64,000 bases of DNA from Epilithonimonas zeae (GCF_900141765.1 NZ_FSRK01000001.1:806001-870000); one strand, 5' to 3'. Positions 35,093-43,814 are shown, counted from the first letter of the stretch. Notes: generated by a model from the sequence alone, not told the origin. Numbers and translations: made by a program.

Positions 35093-35381
35093 TTACATTC
35101 AACTTTTGAAAATCATTGCAGTTCTGGTTTTGTTTATTTTCATTCCAGCTTTGCTGTTCTATCTGGGAATTGTCGTCCCGGAATATTGCGCTTGTGACAA
35201 AACGATGTATGAAGGCCAAAAAGGAGTTGATATTTGGGGCGATATAGTCTATTGTGATGGAGAAAGTCAGGATTTTGCTGAGGCATTTTTCCAACTTTTT
35301 ACGACTGTTCTTTTGGGCTGTTTGGCTCTTCTGGCTTTTATTCGCTTCTTAATTTATAGAATAAAAAAAAATAACAAATGA
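35079..35381 (+). CDS. hypothetical two-helix membrane protein, 100 aa
   Basis: Helices at about 10-30 (IAVLVLFIFIPALLFYLGIVV) and 72-93, separated by a loop with CACDKTMYEGQKGVDIWGD that would face the periplasm. Family unknown. Overlaps its upstream neighbour by 14 bp. Confidence 0.55.
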   Translation: MKQADYIQLLKIIAVLVLFIFIPALLFYLGIVVPEYCACDKTMYEGQKGVDIWGDIVYCDGESQDFAEAFFQLFTTVLLGCLALLAFIRFLIYRIKKNNK

Positions 35382-35470
35382 GAAAAATAATATTACCCTT
35401 CATTTTATTTAATTTTTCGTTAGATTTTCAGAAAGAAGGAACATTTTTAACCAAAACAGGATTCTTCTGA
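35378..35470 (+). CDS. 30-aa ORF, possible remnant
   Basis: ATG overlaps the previous stop; MRKIILPFILFNFSLDFQKE has signal-peptide character but the frame ends after 30 codons. It may be the start of a truncated secreted protein gene. Weak evidence. Confidence 0.25.
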   Translation: MRKIILPFILFNFSLDFQKEGTFLTKTGFF

Positions 35471-35527
35471 GTTTGGCTACATTTTGGATTGATAGAATTG
35501 AAAAAACTCAATTAAAAACTCAAACCA

Positions 35528-36013
35528 ATGAAATCAAAAACACTCATAACCATTTTACTAACAGGAATTATATTCTTTGCTTTAGGCTTTTTCGGTAAAG
35601 ACTTTTATCAAAAGAAACAAAATATTGAGGTTCCGGCCTCAAAAACTCCCGTAGAAAATCCCAAACAAGCAGTTGATAAAAAATCTAATCAGAATACCGA
35701 TTTTTCTAAAATACTCAAAGGCAAATTCATTCTAAAAGGAGCTGATTACGCAGGATTCGATTTCGTAGACAACCAAACGATTACTTGGACCAACGAAATG
35801 TTTCCGATGAATCCCGATACGATGCGGGTGAAATGGATTGATGAAAGAACTTTCGTGGCAACTTTTACCCAAAAAGTCAACGATGATTGTCCGCCGGCCA
35901 ATTGGATCAGGAAGATAGAATCTTACGACGGTTACCAGTTAATTATCAGGAATTATTGGACGGGTTGGGGGAAATCACCCGATACGTCGGAAGTTTTTTA
36001 CAAAGAAAATTAA
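35528..36013 (+). CDS. hypothetical anchored periplasmic protein, 161 aa
   Basis: N-terminal hydrophobic anchor (TLITILLTGIIFFALGFFG), a Lys/Pro/Asn linker, then a globular domain beginning ILKGKFILKGADYAGFDFVD and holding WIDERTFVATFTQK and the Cys-containing NDDCPPANWIRKIESYDGYQ. Resembles small lipocalin-like stress domains in its strand pattern, but no family can be named. Confidence 0.6.
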   Translation: MKSKTLITILLTGIIFFALGFFGKDFYQKKQNIEVPASKTPVENPKQAVDKKSNQNTDFSKILKGKFILKGADYAGFDFVDNQTITWTNEMFPMNPDTMRVKWIDERTFVATFTQKVNDDCPPANWIRKIESYDGYQLIIRNYWTGWGKSPDTSEVFYKEN

Positions 36014-36099
36014 TTCCTGAAACGATTTCGTGATGTATTAATTCTAAACCACAACGAATATTTTAAATTGTTATTTTTAAACCTACAAAAACACTAAAA

Positions 36100-36795
36100 A
36101 TGAAAAGCTATTTATTCCTGATTATAATATTTTTAAGTCTAAATATTAAGGCTCAAAATCTGAGAGAAGAAATCAAACTGAAAAACTCTGATTTCAAAGT
36201 CTATGATATCGATTCCAATGAAAAAGATTCTGATGTTACCAAATATCAGATTATCGATTCCAAAGGCAAAAAATTGGAACACATTGCCAGAATTTTCGAC
36301 AAGAAGCTGAACAAAGAAACGTTTCTTGGGATTTACAGAAAAAATGATTCTGAAATTCATTTTATAGAATTCAATCAGACCAAAGAAGTGCCGACGCTGA
36401 ACCATTATGTTTATATTCCTGATGCGAACGGTAAATTGGTTTTAGCCAAAAAAGAAGTCGGCTTAAAAGATTATCCGGCAGATTTGCCTCCAAAATTTAA
36501 AAACAATAAACCGATTCATCCGGAATTTGTTGGTGGCGATGCAGAACTAAACAAATGGGTTGAGAAAAATATCACACCAATTCTGAAAAAGGAATTGACT
36601 ACGAAAGATTTTGTTCTTACTCTGGAAATAGACGAGAACGGAACGGCAACTTTACAGAATCTGTCATTACTTTCATTAAAAAACGAAACGGAAAAAGCCT
36701 TGATTGCAAAAATCAGTGAAATGCCCAAATGGAATACGACTGTTCAAGGTTATAAAGTGACTGGTGTGGCTTATGTTCCGGTTTCTAAGCCTTAA
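36100..36795 (+). CDS. secreted protein with TonB-C-terminal-like domain
   Basis: 231 residues with signal peptide (MKSYLFLIIIFLSLNIKAQ). The C-terminal about 90 residues follow the TonB-like pattern common in Bacteroidota: EFVGGDAELNKWVEKNITP, VLTLEIDENGTATLQNL, EKALIAKISEMPKWNTTVQG and a final VTGVAYVPVS strand. It lacks the N-terminal membrane helix plus Pro linker of true energy transducers, so it is a secreted TonB-C-like protein of unknown partner. Confidence 0.7.
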   Translation: MKSYLFLIIIFLSLNIKAQNLREEIKLKNSDFKVYDIDSNEKDSDVTKYQIIDSKGKKLEHIARIFDKKLNKETFLGIYRKNDSEIHFIEFNQTKEVPTLNHYVYIPDANGKLVLAKKEVGLKDYPADLPPKFKNNKPIHPEFVGGDAELNKWVEKNITPILKKELTTKDFVLTLEIDENGTATLQNLSLLSLKNETEKALIAKISEMPKWNTTVQGYKVTGVAYVPVSKP

Positions 36796-36817
36796 ATGTT
36801 AATAATTAATCTATTTA

Positions 36818-37027
36818 ATGACTATTTTGTTTTTAATTTTATTAATTCCACTTTTAGCAGGAGCTTGGTACGGAATAGATTACCTAGTGAAGAAAATAAT
36901 GAAGGAAAGGTATAATGTTAAAATTACGTTGATTTCGTTTGTCGTTGCTGTTCCTGTTTTATTTATGATGTTCGTTTATATTTTATTGTCTTTAGCGTTT
37001 ATGTCGGGAGCTGAGTTTAAAGATTGA
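36818..37027 (+). CDS. 69-aa membrane protein
   Basis: Two hydrophobic helices (about 2-18 and 40-62) with a basic connection VKKIMKERYNVKI. Family not recognised. Short spacers on both sides (22 and 10 bp). Confidence 0.5.
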   Translation: MTILFLILLIPLLAGAWYGIDYLVKKIMKERYNVKITLISFVVAVPVLFMMFVYILLSLAFMSGAEFKD

Positions 37028-37037
37028 ATTTATCAAG

Positions 37038-37283
37038 ATGAAAAGACAATTCAGATTTATAGTTACATTTCTATTATTGATTTCAGGATTAATTAATGGA
37101 TTAAATGGGCAAAATATCAAAGAAATTTTCTATGAGAATGGCACTTTAAAAGAAAAAGGATTACAAAATAAAGCTGGAAGTAGAACTGGTGGATGGAAGT
37201 TTTATTACGAACATGGATCATTGTTGCAAGTTGGAACAGACTACGATGAGAAAGGTAATTTCGTAAAGACAGAGAAATATTAG
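37038..37283 (+). CDS. MORN/YwqK-like repeat protein, 81 aa
   Basis: Signal peptide to about residue 25, then EIFYENGTLKEKGLQNKAG and GGWKFYYEHGSLLQVGTDYD, two copies of the YENGxLKxxG repeat that defines the MORN variant of YwqK-type immunity or antitoxin-like proteins in Bacteroidota. Two repeats are the minimum; no toxin partner is seen nearby. Confidence 0.65.
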   Translation: MKRQFRFIVTFLLLISGLINGLNGQNIKEIFYENGTLKEKGLQNKAGSRTGGWKFYYEHGSLLQVGTDYDEKGNFVKTEKY

Positions 37284-37294
37284 ATTAATAACAA

Positions 37295-38092
37295 ATGAAA
37301 AAAATTCTAGCCCTATTTACCATAACTACAACATTTATTTTTTCATGCAGTCAGAAAAAACCTGATTGGATAAATAATATTCCGCCAAATCCTACCGAAC
37401 AAAATCGTCTTGACAAACATCAGCTAAGGAAAAATCTCTGGCATATTTCCGGAATTATTGGTCAGGATATTGAAAACGATCAGGAGTTAATAATTTCGAA
37501 AATTGATACAACTGACCAACATTCTATGTATGGAACATCAATAAAATTTAATATCAATAATACTTATTAAGATTCTTATCACGCAAAGTGTGGAAATGAT
37601 TGCTTTCCTTCATCCAAAGGGAATTATATTTTAAAAGATGAAAATCATATTGCTATCAAGGCTAAAGAATTTCATCAGTCTGGAGATTGTGATGCCAAAT
37701 CCATACTGCTTGATACAGATTACGTTACATATTATATTTCTCAAACTTCTGACGGAAATCTAAAACTGATTAAAAGTAATGGAAATCCAAAAGAAGACAA
37801 ACAAAATCAATATTACTCAACTCTTTTTGATAAATATTATGAAGAACTCAGAAATACACAATTAGATTTTAAAACAAAATCAAAGTCCAATGAAAAAAGG
37901 GTAGAAGAGTTTCTTGAGGATAAAGCGCATTTGAAAAACTATAAAATCCTGTACACAAGAAAGCAAGATGACTTATTCCTCATCAACCTTGTGAAAAATA
38001 TGGATGTTAAAAATGATTACTATTTTGTCATCAATGGTTTTAGAAATAATTATGATTATCAAGTGGGTGCTTTTAAAGTAAAGAATCTATAA
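37295..38092 (+). pseudogene. lipoprotein gene interrupted by a single in-frame TAA
   Basis: 266 codons in one frame with TAA as codon 92 (37568-37570). Before it: lipoprotein signal MKKILALFTITTTFIFSC and KKPDWINNIPPNPTEQNRL. After it the frame is fully coding for 173 codons: DSYHAKCGNDCFPSSKGNY, VEEFLEDKAHLKNYKILYTR, DYYFVINGFRNNYDYQVGAF, ending KVKNL. Everything downstream is undamaged, so the stop is recent or is a base-call error. Family not recognised. Confidence 0.75.
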
Positions 38093-38102
38093 AAAATTAC
38101 AA

Positions 38103-38558
38103 ATGAGAATTGTATTTTTAATTTTTATATTCATCATTATTTTAACTGGTTGTAATGAAAAGGATAGTAGTACTCAACAGAAAAATGAAGATATTTTGCC
38201 AAATAAAATTGCAGAATCAAATCAAGAAAATAATGTTATTCTAGGAGAAGATCTTCCCGAAATCAATGCTTACGCAAAAAACATCTATAAAAAGAATAAT
38301 GTTATTTATATAGAAATAGATTTGATTGAAATAAAATATGAAAATGTCGACGATAAAATCATTGTAAATAATAATCCTAAAATAAGAACTTATATTATTG
38401 ATAAAAGTTCATTAATTTATTCTAATGATTGCAAAGAATTGACCGTATCAGAATTATTTAAAATAAAAGAAAAACTTCTCAAAGACCACTCTATAATTAT
38501 CGTTGGAACCTCGGAACATGGAAAGATGAAAAGTCTTAATTTTGGTTGTTATGGCTAG
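38103..38558 (+). CDS. hypothetical lipoprotein, 151 aa
   Basis: Signal MRIVFLIFIFIIILTGC with lipobox Cys at residue 17, then an Asn/Glu/Lys-rich region and strand-rich text (NVIYIEIDLIEIKYENVDD, SIIIVGTSEHGKMKSLNFGC). Family unknown. Last gene of the same-strand run of small envelope genes; 10 bp after the interrupted gene. Confidence 0.55.
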   Translation: MRIVFLIFIFIIILTGCNEKDSSTQQKNEDILPNKIAESNQENNVILGEDLPEINAYAKNIYKKNNVIYIEIDLIEIKYENVDDKIIVNNNPKIRTYIIDKSSLIYSNDCKELTVSELFKIKEKLLKDHSIIIVGTSEHGKMKSLNFGCYG

Positions 38559-38678
38559 TTAAAAATTTAGGTAATTTGATTTAAAATCAATCAGAAGAAT
38601 CGGATACATTTTAAGTTAGAGATAATTGTTGATCGATTTTTTTATTTTATTGGGAAAATAAATTATAAAATTGAAAAC

Positions 38679-38692
38679 CAGTCTTTTGGCTG
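38679..38692 (+). terminator. weak putative terminator
   Basis: Five-bp stem CAGTC / GGCTG (one T-G pair) with TTTT loop followed by ATTTTTG, about 120 bp after the end of the small-gene run. Confidence 0.3.
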
Positions 38693-38758
38693 ATTTTTGT
38701 TGTCTTGATGTAACATAATTTATTGAGTCATTGTCTTATCATCAAGTAAGATAAAACT

Positions 38759-41176
38759 ATGAAAACTAAATTTTGCATTCTTATACTAACGCTTTTTTTA
38801 TGGCAAATTTCCGCACAGAAAACTATCGCTTCAGATAGCATTTCAAGAAAGAAATTGCAAGCCATCAAGAAAGACCAGAATATAAAAATTGACGGGATTT
38901 TAGATGACGAGATTTGGAAAAATGTTCCTATAGCAACCAATTTTGTAGAAAGACAACCAAATAACGGAAAGCCTCAAGCCGATAGTTTGAAAACAGAAGT
39001 CAAATTTCTTTATGACGACACAGGATTGTACATCGCAGCGCAAATGTACGACCCACAACCTTCAAAAATTTTAAAAGAATTAACAGAAAGAGATAATATT
39101 GCGAATGATGATTTTTTTGGAATAATCATCAATGGTTATAATGACCATCAGCAGAGTTTGGAATTCATTGTGACTGCAGCAGGCGTTCAGGTTGATGGAA
39201 AATTAACGACAGAAAATGAAGATATGTCTTGGAATGCTGTCTGGTATAGCGCTGTGAAAATCAATGATAAGGGTTGGGCTGTAGAAATGAAGATTCCGTT
39301 TTTTGAATTGCGTTTTCCTAAGAAAGATTTGCAGGAATTTGGTCTTAATATGATTCGGAAAATCAAGAGAACCAACACGATGTATGATTGGAACCATGTC
39401 GACAATCAAAAAGGGAACTATACTTTGTACGACGGTGTTCTCAACGGCGTTGCGGAAGTAAAAACGCCAACCAGATTATCTTTCACACCTTATTTTTCAA
39501 CCTACGTCAATAGTTACGACGGTAAAACAGAAATGAATGTCAATGGCGGAATGGACCTGAAATACGGGATCAACGACGCTTTTACATTCGATATGACTTT
39601 GATTCCGGATTTTGGGCAAGCCAATTTTGATAATTCGATTTTAAATTTGACACCTTTCGAACAACAATTCGCAGAACAACGATCATTTTTTATGGAAGGA
39701 ACGGAGCTGTTCAGTAAAGGTGATTTGTTTTATTCCAGAAGAGTTGGTGGAAGTCCGTCGAGATATCCAGTCATTGATGAAGAAAAAGAAACCATAACAG
39801 AATATCCTGGAAAAGTAAAATTATTCAATGCTTTCAAAATCTCCGGAAGAACCAAAAAAGGTTTGGGCATTGGAATTTTCAATGGTGTGACGGAAAAAAT
39901 GGAAGCTACAATTCGCGATAACGAAACTGGCGCAACCAGAAAAGAAGTGGTAGAGCCTTGGACCAATTATAATGTTTTGGTTTTTGACCAGAGATTTGGA
40001 GATAACTCATCTGTGACTTTGGTCAACACAAGTACGCTGAGAATGGGGGATTTTCGGGATGCCAACTCTACAGGACTTTTATGGAATATTGCCAACAAAA
40101 AGAATACTTACAATTACTACGGAAACCTGAAAGGAAGTTGGGTCATGGATGATGGAACTAAATTCGGAAACAGAGGGACTGTGGGAATTGGAAAATTCTC
40201 GGGCAAAAATCGTTTCGAAATTAATGCCAATTACGTCAACAAAGATTGGGACATCAACGACCTTGGTTTTTCGACCAAAACGAATTACGGAAATCATAAT
40301 GTCTGGTACGGTTACAGAATTCTTCAGCCAACCGAAAAACTGAATAATATGTACTTGAATTTTAATCTTAATTATTACCACAGATTAGAACCGTTTCTGA
40401 ATCAGAAATTGATATTCAATCATAATAACTCTTTTACAAACAAGAAATTTCAGAGTTTTGGAGGCGGAATCGAGTTCACACCTTATGGCGAAAAAGACAT
40501 TTACGAACCGAGAACATTTGGTAGATATCTGAATGTTCCCGGCTATTTTGACAGCTGGCTTTGGTTTGAGAGTGACAGCCGAAAAAGGCTGCAATATAAC
40601 ATCACAGTTGACTATTATGCTTACGACCAAAAGGGAAGAAACTATGTTGTTCCATCGTTGTACTTGCGTTACAGAGCTTCCGATAAAATGAAGATAATTT
40701 GGCAGTTTAATCCGGTTTTCAGTAACAATGAAATTGGATATTCGGGGAAAGATTCAGGCAATATTTATATGGGAAGAAGGCAGAGAAATACTTATGAGAA
40801 TGCGATTACAGGACAATATACATTCAATGAGAAAATGACTTTGGCTCTTGCATTCAGGCATTATTTTTCGGATGTGACTTACAAGCAATTCTATACACTT
40901 GAGAATGATGGAAATTTGAATCCCAACACAACTTACAATCCAAACTTGAATGGGACTTACAACTCTTGGAATGTAGATTTGCGTTATTCTTGGTGGTTTG
41001 CACCGGGAAGTCAATTGACTTTGCTTTACAGAAATGCGACCAGCAATTATCTGGAAATGTCCAGAATGCGTTTTAAAAATAACTTTGACGAATTATTCAA
41101 TGCGCCAATGATCAATAATTTTTCACTGAGAATCTCTTATTTCTTAGATTATAACAGAATGAAGAATTGGTTTTAA
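38759..41176 (+). CDS. DUF5916 family outer-membrane protein
   Basis: 805 residues with signal peptide (MKTKFCILILTLFLWQISAQ). N-terminal CBM9-like beta-sandwich (KIDGILDDEIWKNVPIATNF, EVKFLYDDTGLYIAAQMYD, WAVEMKIPFFELRF) is followed by the DUF5916 barrel region, marked by FDMTLIPDFGQANFDNSILN, FAEQRSFFMEGTELFSKGD and FYSRRVGGSP, and an aromatic-rich C-terminus ending FSLRISYFLDYNRMKNWF as in outer-membrane barrels. Role in Bacteroidota is unknown; a surface carbohydrate-related function is inferred from the CBM9-like part. Confidence 0.9.
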   Translation: MKTKFCILILTLFLWQISAQKTIASDSISRKKLQAIKKDQNIKIDGILDDEIWKNVPIATNFVERQPNNGKPQADSLKTEVKFLYDDTGLYIAAQMYDPQPSKILKELTERDNIANDDFFGIIINGYNDHQQSLEFIVTAAGVQVDGKLTTENEDMSWNAVWYSAVKINDKGWAVEMKIPFFELRFPKKDLQEFGLNMIRKIKRTNTMYDWNHVDNQKGNYTLYDGVLNGVAEVKTPTRLSFTPYFSTYVNSYDGKTEMNVNGGMDLKYGINDAFTFDMTLIPDFGQANFDNSILNLTPFEQQFAEQRSFFMEGTELFSKGDLFYSRRVGGSPSRYPVIDEEKETITEYPGKVKLFNAFKISGRTKKGLGIGIFNGVTEKMEATIRDNETGATRKEVVEPWTNYNVLVFDQRFGDNSSVTLVNTSTLRMGDFRDANSTGLLWNIANKKNTYNYYGNLKGSWVMDDGTKFGNRGTVGIGKFSGKNRFEINANYVNKDWDINDLGFSTKTNYGNHNVWYGYRILQPTEKLNNMYLNFNLNYYHRLEPFLNQKLIFNHNNSFTNKKFQSFGGGIEFTPYGEKDIYEPRTFGRYLNVPGYFDSWLWFESDSRKRLQYNITVDYYAYDQKGRNYVVPSLYLRYRASDKMKIIWQFNPVFSNNEIGYSGKDSGNIYMGRRQRNTYENAITGQYTFNEKMTLALAFRHYFSDVTYKQFYTLENDGNLNPNTTYNPNLNGTYNSWNVDLRYSWWFAPGSQLTLLYRNATSNYLEMSRMRFKNNFDELFNAPMINNFSLRISYFLDYNRMKNWF

Positions 41177-41197
41177 TGACAGTATTTAGAATATTTT

Positions 41198-41282
41198 GGG
41201 CAGCTTAATCCGCCTTCCGCTCCCAATCTTTTCACTCCACTACGTTACGTAAAAAGGATTTCCGCTAAAGTCGGGCTGCATG
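41198..41282 (-). repeat. dispersed intergenic repeat, copy 2
   Basis: Read on the minus strand it starts TGCAGCCCGACTTTAGCGGA and ends GGCGGATTAAGCTGCCC, matching both ends of the copy at 14817-14895, while the middle differs (CTACGTTACGTA instead of an A/T hairpin). It lies between the DUF5916 gene and a terminator. Confidence 0.75.
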
Positions 41283-41293
41283 CAATTCAAAAC

Positions 41294-41327
41294 AAAACCT
41301 CCATTTCAATACTGAAATGGAGGTTTT
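41294..41327. terminator. bidirectional intrinsic terminator
   Basis: Perfect 15-bp stem AAAACCTCCATTTCA with 4-nt loop; A-run left and T-run right, between the convergent DUF5916 gene and the GNAT operon. Confidence 0.85.
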
Positions 41328-41361
41328 ATATCGTTCATAATTTATAATTCATCATTAATAT

Positions 41362-41643
41362 TTAAAGAACGTCTCTGATTTCTTCATTCTTCTGGAAAGT
41401 CGCTTTTGCAAAAGGACAAAGCGGAATGATTTTCAGATTGTTTTCTCTGGCAAATTCTACAGCTTTGTAAACCATTGCTTTCCCGACGCCTTTGCCGTTA
41501 TAGGCGGGTTCAACTTCAGTATGATCAATAATGATTTTATCATCTCCAGCCCAAGAATAGGTCATTAATCCAGCTTTTTGTCCGTCAAATGTTGCTGCAA
41601 ATTCTCCTTTTGTTTCCCAATTATGTTGTGTTACTTCTAGCAT
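41362..41643 (-). CDS. GNAT-like acetyltransferase (YjdJ type)
   Basis: 93 residues, the short one-domain form: YSWAGDDKIIIDHTEVEPAYNGKGVGKAMVYKAVEFA includes the acetyl-CoA loop (NGKGVGKAM, Q/RxxGxG/A type), and KIIPLCPFAKATFQKN ends it. E. coli YjdJ is the same size and also sits next to a YjdI-like 4Fe-4S protein, as here. Last gene of a four-gene operon with 2-3 bp spacers. Confidence 0.82.
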   Translation of the reverse strand: MLEVTQHNWETKGEFAATFDGQKAGLMTYSWAGDDKIIIDHTEVEPAYNGKGVGKAMVYKAVEFARENNLKIIPLCPFAKATFQKNEEIRDVL

Positions 41644-41645
41644 TT

Positions 41646-42044
41646 TTATTTGATTTTAGTTAATACTTCTATATCGTTGGTTAATATTTTATGAACGGGA
41701 CAAGCGTCCGATATTTTGAAAAGCTTGTCTTTGATATCTTCACTGATTTCGGTTGCTCCAAAATCAATTAATCTGCAAAATTGTGCCGTTTTGGTTTGGG
41801 GATAATTTTCCAGTTCCACTTCCACATTGATTTGCGGAATGTCCCAACCTTTTCTGTCAATATACATTCTTAAAGTTGCTGCAGTACAGCTTGCGAGAGA
41901 AGTTGCCAAAATCTCAAACGGATTGAAACCTTTGTTTCCACCGCCTTTATCAACAGGTTCATCCGTTATTATTCGGTTTTCCCCCGCTATAACCTCTGTG
42001 TAATATTTTTCCGTTCCCAGACTTGCTTTTACTGTTACTCCCAT
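41646..42044 (-). CDS. OsmC family peroxiredoxin-like protein
   Basis: 132 residues. Conserved Cys sites are in LATSLASCTAATLRMY (first) and KISDACPVHKIL (second), the OsmC pair used to reduce organic hydroperoxides; GGNKGFNPFEIL is the conserved preceding loop. Third in the operon after an FMN reductase and a ferredoxin-like protein, suggesting thiol or peroxide redox work with the reductase as electron source (inference). Confidence 0.88.
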   Translation of the reverse strand: MGVTVKASLGTEKYYTEVIAGENRIITDEPVDKGGGNKGFNPFEILATSLASCTAATLRMYIDRKGWDIPQINVEVELENYPQTKTAQFCRLIDFGATEISEDIKDKLFKISDACPVHKILTNDIEVLTKIK

Positions 42045-42047
42045 TTT

Positions 42048-42260
42048 TTAAGAATTTAGTTTATAGCTCAACGCGCCAGATGGACAATGGTTGATTTGAT
42101 TTTTCAGTTCTTCTGCAGTTGCGTTTTCTGGTTTTATCCAAGGTCTGTCTTTCGGATTATAAACTTTTGGCAACATTTTTACGCATACAGCAGCGTGGAT
42201 GCAGACTTTTGGTTTCCAAATGATGATGATTTCGCCTGCGTTATATTCGTGGGTATCCAT
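42048..42260 (-). CDS. 4Fe-4S mono-cluster protein (Fer4_19, YjdI-like)
   Basis: 70 residues. IIWKPKVCIHAAVCVKMLPKVYNP and INHCPSGALSYKL provide three or four cysteines in the divergent mono-cluster ferredoxin pattern of the YjdI family. Overlaps the reductase gene by one base, and is followed 3 bp later by osmC-type gene. Confidence 0.85.
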   Translation of the reverse strand: MDTHEYNAGEIIIIWKPKVCIHAAVCVKMLPKVYNPKDRPWIKPENATAEELKNQINHCPSGALSYKLNS

Positions 42261-42787
42261 TAGATTTGATTTTTAAAGTTTTCGATTTTAGAATTAAGTT
42301 CACTCAAAAGTTGAGGTTCGATAACCCCGTTGTCCGAATCAAAATTTTCATAAAATTTGGGAAGAGAAAAAGTCTCTTTGATGTCTGCTCCAAATGCCGG
42401 AAAGAATTTTGAAGCTTCAGCCATTACATTTCCACCACCGTAACCGCCAGGAGAGGTAGTCATCAAAAACATTGGTTTATCCTGAAAAACTTTCACATTG
42501 ATTCTGGACGCCCAATCAAAAATATTCTTGAAAGCTGCACTATATGAACGATTGTTTTCTGCCAAGGAGCAAATAATGACATCAGAATCTTCAATATTTT
42601 TCAAAAACCTATGCGCTTCTTCCGGAAATCCATTTTTCTCCAAGTCAACAGAGAAAACAGGCATCAGATAATCATTAAGGTCAATCAAATTAATTTCTTC
42701 GTTTGAAAAACTTTTCAAAACAAATTTTACCAGTTGTTTGTTAATAGAAGTGGAAGAGTTGCTTCCGGCAAATGCAAATATTTTCAT
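42260..42787 (-). CDS. NADPH-dependent FMN reductase family protein
   Basis: 175-residue flavodoxin-fold reductase: MKIFAFAGSNSSTSINKQLV carries the GSxxxxSxN phosphate-binding loop, VIICSLAENNRSYSAAFKNIFDW is the flavin-binding NYxG-like segment in altered form, and LMTTSPGGYGGGNVM the second loop. First gene of the four-gene redox operon; likely transfers electrons from NAD(P)H to FMN. Confidence 0.88.
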   Translation of the reverse strand: MKIFAFAGSNSSTSINKQLVKFVLKSFSNEEINLIDLNDYLMPVFSVDLEKNGFPEEAHRFLKNIEDSDVIICSLAENNRSYSAAFKNIFDWASRINVKVFQDKPMFLMTTSPGGYGGGNVMAEASKFFPAFGADIKETFSLPKFYENFDSDNGVIEPQLLSELNSKIENFKNQI

Positions 42788-42902
42788 AGTCTGAGATTTT
42801 TATAAAGTTACTTATTATTTGATTTCAAAATTAAACAAAGCAAAAACTCTGTAAATTGATGTAGGATATGTTCGTAAACTTGAGATAATCTCAACAATAA
42901 AA

Positions 42903-42930
42903 AATCCTGCAAAACTTAATTCGCAGGATT
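42903..42930 (-). terminator. intrinsic terminator of the 152-aa membrane protein gene
   Basis: Eight-bp stem AATCCTGC / GCAGGATT, loop 12 nt; followed by a T6 run when read on the minus strand, 27 bp beyond the stop at 42957. Confidence 0.75.
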
Positions 42931-42956
42931 CTCGGGTTAAATAATTAACTATATGT

Positions 42957-43415
42957 TTATAATTCAGTTTCGGTTTTCACGTAGGATATAAGATCCGACA
43001 TTTTATTGAATTTTGAAGCTTCGCTCTTAGGTAATGTTCCTAATCTGTAGTAGAAGCTTTTCATTCCTCTTTTTGTATTGATATTAATTGTCATAATATA
43101 ATTCATAAGTCCTCTTTCTATCTTGTAAAACATCACCTTTTGCAGAGGAACTTCCAGAACCGGATGATGATTAGCAGAAAGCGGATGTCTGTATTTTACA
43201 GATAAAATATGTTCAGAAACTTCCAATGAGAAAGTTTTCAGTAGCGTTATTCTCCAAATGGAAAACATAAATACAATCAAAAAAATGCCGTATAAAGTTG
43301 CTTTATCTAATATTAAAAACTTTGTGGCGAACACCAAAAATAATATATCCAATATCAGAAGAAGGAAAAACCCATACATTGCGATTGCAATCTCTTTGCG
43401 GTTATTTACTTTCAT
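42957..43415 (-). CDS. hypothetical two-helix membrane protein
   Basis: About 152 residues from MKVNNRKEIAIAMY; the longer frame to 43499 adds a polar leader with no sign of coding and is rejected. Two helices (about 8-30 and 37-58) are followed by a PH-like soluble domain (SLEVSEHILSVKYRHPLSA, MKSFYYRLGTLPKSEASKF). Family not recognised. Confidence 0.6.
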   Translation of the reverse strand: MKVNNRKEIAIAMYGFFLLLILDILFLVFATKFLILDKATLYGIFLIVFMFSIWRITLLKTFSLEVSEHILSVKYRHPLSANHHPVLEVPLQKVMFYKIERGLMNYIMTININTKRGMKSFYYRLGTLPKSEASKFNKMSDLISYVKTETEL

Positions 43416-43814
43416 CGTTTTATTTTTGTTTAGATAGATTGATTTTAAAAGTGTCCGTTTATAGAGACTGATATCTATAAGACGAACACTTGATTTCATT
43501 ATTTGTGTGATAGAATCTTGAAAATTGCATTTTCATCATTTGCATTTTTTAGTATTTCCAGCAGAGCCGAAGCTCTGCAAAAAAATACCAAATTTCATTA
43601 TTGTGTGTGTTTTTAGAATCAAGTCTCCAACTTTAATCAGTTATTAATAGAATTACTATTTTTAGTGATTATAATTATTGACTTTTTATTGATACAAAAA
43701 TATCAGTAAAGCGATATTCTAAGCAAGAAAACACAATAGATGTATGTCGATGAGCTTGTAGATATTTATCTACAAATCAAAAGATGAAGAAATAACTTTT
43801 TAATAAAGAAAGAA
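43416..43814. other. intergenic region
   Basis: About 400 bp without a gene. The only structure I see is a 7-bp GC-rich stem at 43561-43578 whose loop reads TTCG on the minus strand, the stable UUCG tetraloop; the T-run precedes it on that strand, so it does not look like a terminator. Confidence 0.5.

Noticed and set aside
37568-37570. In-frame stop as a recoded amino acid
   Set aside because: The codon is TAA, not TGA or TAG, and no recoding element is visible.
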